7,244 bases of DNA from an uncultured bacterium (lineage in GTDB: Bacteria > Bacillota > Clostridia > Oscillospirales > Ruminococcaceae), in assembly GCA_905214265.1 (NCBI GenBank), contig CAJMLQ010000142.1:1-7244 (forward strand), in the 5' to 3' direction. This document shows, piece by piece, positions 4,948 through 7,244 of this stretch. Positions within the stretch are counted from its first letter, which is position 1. Each line of letters begins with the position of its first letter. Both the position numbers and the translations under genes were made by a program. Under the pieces are notes generated by a model, which saw nothing but the letters and a program-made list of their open reading frames with translations, had not been told where the DNA came from and did no database searches.

Positions 4948-4979
4948 AAAAGGCGCTTTCCCGAAGGAAAGCGCCTTTT
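4948..4979. terminator. Bidirectional terminator between DUF4234 and rpmB
   Basis: A 10-bp GC-rich stem GGCGCTTTCC / GGAAAGCGCC (4952-4961 with 4966-4975) and a CGAA loop, flanked by A-runs on the left and T-runs on the right, which add 4 A-U pairs. It works in both directions: as the rpmB terminator on the minus strand and as a backup for the plus-strand unit. UUCG on the minus strand makes an especially stable tetraloop. Confidence 0.88.
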
Positions 4980-4997
4980 ATCATTCCGTACGGAGGG

Positions 4998-5186
4998 TTA
5001 GATTGCCCGAGTCACTTTATTGGAACGCAGGCACCGGGTGCAGGCATAAACGCGGCAGGGCTTGCCGTCTACGATTGCCTTCACACGCACTACATTGGGT
5101 TTCCAGGTTCTGTTGGAACGTCTGTGAGAGTGAGAAACCTTAATCCCAAACGTTACGCCTTTTCCGCAGAAATCACATTTTGCCAT
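4998..5186 (-). CDS. rpmB: 50S ribosomal protein L28
   Basis: L28 (bL28) is a small structural protein of the large ribosomal subunit. The 62-residue sequence is full length, with the family start MAKCDFCGKGVTFG, the SHSHRRSNRTWKPN core at 18-31, and a C-terminal YACTRCLRS. It is the zinc-ribbon (C+) form: Cys4 and Cys7 pair with Cys49 and Cys52; Cys44 is an additional cysteine. In some Firmicutes, the zinc-free form replaces this type when zinc is scarce. ATG 5186 is preceded by AAAGGAGGTGC with 6 nt spacing. It stands alone, with its own promoter and terminator, divergent from the protease-scpAB operon. Confidence 0.97.
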   Translation of the reverse strand: MAKCDFCGKGVTFGIKVSHSHRRSNRTWKPNVVRVKAIVDGKPCRVYACTRCLRSNKVTRAI

Positions 5187-5222
5187 AATACTGCACCTCC
5201 TTTAGGTTCACATAACGTTATT

Positions 5223-5251
5223 ATTCTAGCAGATTCGAGCCTGAAAAGCAA
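5223..5251 (-). promoter_or_regulatory. Sigma-A promoter of rpmB
   Basis: On the minus strand TTGCTT (5251-5246), 17 bp, TAGAAT (5228-5223). The start of transcription falls near 5216, giving a leader of about 30 nt that holds the strong ribosome-binding site. Confidence 0.65.
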
Positions 5252-5311
5252 GCTTTTTTTCAAAGATTTTTGGGAAGTCGTGAAAAAACCTTGAATTTCG
5301 TACTATATCCC

Positions 5312-5340
5312 TTGTAATTTTTTCGGGGAAACGATATAAT
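5312..5340 (+). promoter_or_regulatory. Sigma-A promoter of the site-2 protease-scpA-scpB operon
   Basis: TTGTAA (5312-5317), 17 bp, TATAAT (5335-5340). Transcription would start near 5347, so the leader is about 62 nt. No other promoter or terminator is seen up to scpB. Confidence 0.78.
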
Positions 5341-5351
5341 AAAACTATTGT

Positions 5352-5394
5352 GTAAACTGCCGCTGCCGGGTCAGCGGAATATTTTGACAGTTAC
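5352..5394 (+). promoter_or_regulatory. Nested hairpin in the site-2 protease leader
   Basis: An outer stem GTAA(A)CTG / CAGTTAC (5352-5359 with 5388-5394, one bulged A) encloses an inner CCGCTG/CAGCGG stem (5360-5365 with 5372-5377, loop 6 nt). The outer arm ends directly at the GAGG ribosome-binding site (5395-5398), so it could affect ribosome access. Not recognised as a known riboswitch. Confidence 0.35.
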
Positions 5395-5408
5395 GAGGTA
5401 TCCTAGAT

Positions 5409-6086
5409 ATGCCGACGAGTATCGCTTCTCTTTTGTATCGGACCGTTGTCCGGCTAATCGTCCTGCTGACGGCGCTGCCCTTCCATGAGTTCGCCCACGC
5501 CTGGACAGCCAATAAGCTGGGCGATCCTACCGCAAAATATCAGGGGCGTCTGACCCTCAATCCGCTGAAGCATCTGGATCCTATGGGGGCGGTGCTGATG
5601 CTGGTGGCCGGTTTCGGCTGGGCAAAACCAGTGCCGGTCAATCCTAACTATTTCAAGAACCGCAAAGCGGGAATGGCGATTACGGCTCTGGCCGGGCCGC
5701 TCTCCAACCTGCTGCTGGCTTTTGTCTGCACCATCGTCTATAAGATGCTGTATTACACCGGATTTGTATCCGCGGGGCTGCTGGGGGAGATGCTGTCCTC
5801 TTTGGCCAGCGCGTTTTTGCTGATGGTATCACTGAATGTGGGCTTGGGCGTATTCAATCTAATCCCGATCCCGCCTTTGGACGGCTCCCGCATCCTCAAC
5901 CTGGTGCTGCCAGAGCGGACGTACTTCCAAATCATGCGCTATGAGCGGATTATCATGCTGGCGCTGTTTGCGGCGATTTTTATCGGGCTACTGGACGGGC
6001 CGCTGAGTTTCGTGCAGGGGCATGTGTTCCAGCTACTGAATTTTCTGACCGGGTTCGTTGATGTGATCGCCCGGGCGGTTCTGTAA
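5409..6086 (+). CDS. Site-2 protease (M50) family intramembrane metalloprotease
   Basis: A 225-residue polytopic membrane protein of the M50 site-2 protease family, which cleaves substrates inside the membrane using zinc. The active-site motif is FHEFAHAW, with His26, Glu27 and His30, in the first membrane segment (about 12-30). The second zinc-binding motif is NLIPIPPLDGSRIL, with Asp158, in a later segment. Other hydrophobic stretches lie at about 60-72, 88-112, 121-152, and 178-196. The GDPTAKYQGRLTLNPLKHLDPMG stretch (38-60) is typical of the short bacterial branch that lacks PDZ and CBS domains. ATG 5409 follows GAGG at 5395-5398. It is the first gene of an operon with scpA, 11 nt downstream. 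This order is common in clostridia, but the substrate is not known. Confidence 0.93.
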   Translation: MPTSIASLLYRTVVRLIVLLTALPFHEFAHAWTANKLGDPTAKYQGRLTLNPLKHLDPMGAVLMLVAGFGWAKPVPVNPNYFKNRKAGMAITALAGPLSNLLLAFVCTIVYKMLYYTGFVSAGLLGEMLSSLASAFLLMVSLNVGLGVFNLIPIPPLDGSRILNLVLPERTYFQIMRYERIIMLALFAAIFIGLLDGPLSFVQGHVFQLLNFLTGFVDVIARAVL

Positions 6087-6097
6087 TAGGCGGCGTT

Positions 6098-6841
6098 ATG
6101 GCGGTGCAGCTGGAATTCCATTTCGGAGAGTTTGAGGGGCCGCTGGAGCTGCTCCTTTACCTGATCTCCAAGCACAAGCTGAACATCAACGACATCGAGA
6201 TCTCCGCGCTTTTGGAGCAGTATCTGGACTACATCGAACAGATGCAGGCGGCGGATCTGGAGGTCGCGTCTGAATTTTTAGAAATGGCGGCGCGGCTGGT
6301 TTATATCAAGACGGTCTCTCTTCTTCCCAAGCAGGAGGAGGAAGGGGAGCAGCTCCGGAGAGAGCTTCAGGGGCAGCTTTTGGAATACAGCCTCTGCAAG
6401 CAGATCGCCGCGGAAATGGCGGACATGTATCTGGGAAACCGGGTGTTCGTCCGGCCTCAGGCCAAGGTGCGCTGCGACACGGTTTACCATGGGAGCCATC
6501 GTCCGGAGGAGCTTTTGGTGGGCTATCGGGTGGTGGCCGGCAAGGCGGCGCGGAGGCTTCCGCCCCCGGCGGCAGCCTTTTCCGGGATCGTCAGCAGGCG
6601 AGTGGTCTCTGTTACTTCCAAAATCGTCTACATCCTCAAGAAGCTCTACCGCACTGGACAGGTAGCGTATGAGGAATTTTTCCGGGCGCCGGACCGCAGC
6701 GAGCTAGTTGCGACCTTTCTGGCGATGCTGGAGCTGATGAAATCCAAGCGGATCGTGGTAAGCGACGACAACACCACCGTCTATTTCCGGCGGGACAAGC
6801 CTGAACCGGACAGCGGGGAGCCGCTGGAATCCTCTGTTTAA
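6098..6841 (+). CDS. scpA: Segregation and condensation protein A
   Basis: ScpA is the kleisin subunit of the bacterial condensin Smc-ScpAB, which organises and segregates the chromosome. At 247 residues it has the usual length. The N-terminal Smc-binding region is clear, FEGPLELLLYLISKHKLNINDIEI at about 12-35, followed by ASEFLEMAARLVYIKTVSLLP (about 57-77), a charged stretch, and a C-terminal winged-helix region (about 170-235) that binds the Smc head. The central part (about 85-165) is less conserved and would bind the ScpB dimer. ATG 6098 is preceded only by a weak AGGCGG and lies 11 nt after the protease stop, so translational coupling is likely. scpB follows 14 nt after its stop codon. 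Confidence 0.96.
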   Translation: MAVQLEFHFGEFEGPLELLLYLISKHKLNINDIEISALLEQYLDYIEQMQAADLEVASEFLEMAARLVYIKTVSLLPKQEEEGEQLRRELQGQLLEYSLCKQIAAEMADMYLGNRVFVRPQAKVRCDTVYHGSHRPEELLVGYRVVAGKAARRLPPPAAAFSGIVSRRVVSVTSKIVYILKKLYRTGQVAYEEFFRAPDRSELVATFLAMLELMKSKRIVVSDDNTTVYFRRDKPEPDSGEPLESSV

Positions 6842-6855
6842 GGAAGGGCGACAAC

Positions 6856-7244
6856 ATGACAAAGAATCCCTTCAGCCTGCTGGAGGCTGTTTTATTTGCC
6901 TGCGGCGAGCCGGTCGAGATCACCAGACTTGCAGCGGGGCTGTCGCTAGAGGCTGCCGCCGTCCGGGAGCAGCTGTTGGCCTATGCCGAGCGGCTTCAAA
7001 AGGACGATCGGGGAATCGAACTACTTTTCCTGGGTGAGACGGTTCAGCTTTGCAGCAAACGCTGCTATGAAGACCGGATCGCCGCCGTGCTGGCGTCCCG
7101 GAAAAACGTTCCGCTGTCCGGCGCCGCCATGGAGGTGCTGGCAATCATTGCTTACAATCAGCCGGTGACTAAGAGTTTTGTAGAGCAGATTCGGGGAGTG
7201 GAAAGTGGCCAGATCGTCAATAATCTGGTGGAGAAGGCGCTGGT
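6856..7244 (+). CDS. scpB: Segregation and condensation protein B (partial, runs off the window)
   Basis: ScpB is the second non-SMC subunit of Smc-ScpAB; it dimerises and binds the middle of ScpA. About 129 residues are present, against a normal length of about 180-200; the C-terminal part lies outside the window. The N-terminal winged helix begins SLLEAVLFACGEPVEI at about 7-22, and the RGIELLFLGETVQLCSK beta segment is at about 53-69. The second winged-helix region shows the family hallmark AAMEVLAIIAYNQPVTKSFVEQIRGVES at about 92-119. The ATG at 6856 follows AGGAAGGG at 6841-6848. The frame stays open to the last base, so there is no sign of truncation. Confidence 0.95.
   Translation, partial: MTKNPFSLLEAVLFACGEPVEITRLAAGLSLEAAAVREQLLAYAERLQKDDRGIELLFLGETVQLCSKRCYEDRIAAVLASRKNVPLSGAAMEVLAIIAYNQPVTKSFVEQIRGVESGQIVNNLVEKAL

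Noticed and set aside
6920..7144. Minus-strand open frame in scpB
   Set aside because: Antisense shadow of scpB, which has its conserved motifs and stays open to the window end.

Overview
The window looks like chromosomal DNA from a Gram-positive gut-type clostridium, most likely of the Oscillospirales (Oscillospiraceae/Ruminococcaceae). The signs are a glmS ribozyme, a Firmicutes-style RNase P RNA, the site-2 protease-scpA-scpB gene order, strong AGGAGG ribosome-binding sites, consensus sigma-A promoters with 17-bp spacers, and moderately GC-rich coding sequence. The family placement is an inference. Most of the window is housekeeping; no phage, transposon or CRISPR sequence was seen.

Left part (1-3440, minus strand). 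At the edge is an XRE-type repressor whose reading frame stops just after the recognition helix. Its promoter carries a 12-bp perfect palindrome at the predicted start of transcription. Next is a two-gene unit, glmS followed 19 bp later by an SGNH/GDSL hydrolase, ending in a hairpin terminator. glmS has a leader of roughly 355 nt: a sigma-A promoter, an 11-nt perfect Shine-Dalgarno match with no obvious start codon, a full glmS ribozyme (cleavage predicted between 3116 and 3115), a terminator-like hairpin, and a 17-bp perfect inverted repeat whose downstream arm ends against the glmS translation start. This layered leader is the most interesting part of the window.

Middle (3390-4980). rnpB lies on the minus strand with a perfect TTGACA-17-TATAAT promoter and its own terminator. 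Divergent from it, on the plus strand, a second consensus promoter drives two small membrane-protein genes (DUF2752 and DUF4234), ended by a strong hairpin. A 55-nt imperfect hairpin of unknown role lies between the two divergent promoters. A second, bidirectional hairpin separates this unit from the convergent rpmB.

Right part (4998-7244). rpmB (ribosomal protein L28, zinc-ribbon form) is on the minus strand. Divergent from it, a promoter at 5312-5340 drives an operon of an M50 site-2-type protease, scpA and scpB; scpB runs off the window. ScpA and ScpB are the non-SMC subunits of the bacterial condensin.

No gene in the window is of wholly unknown family, but DUF2752, DUF4234 and the SGNH hydrolase have no assignable specific substrate.
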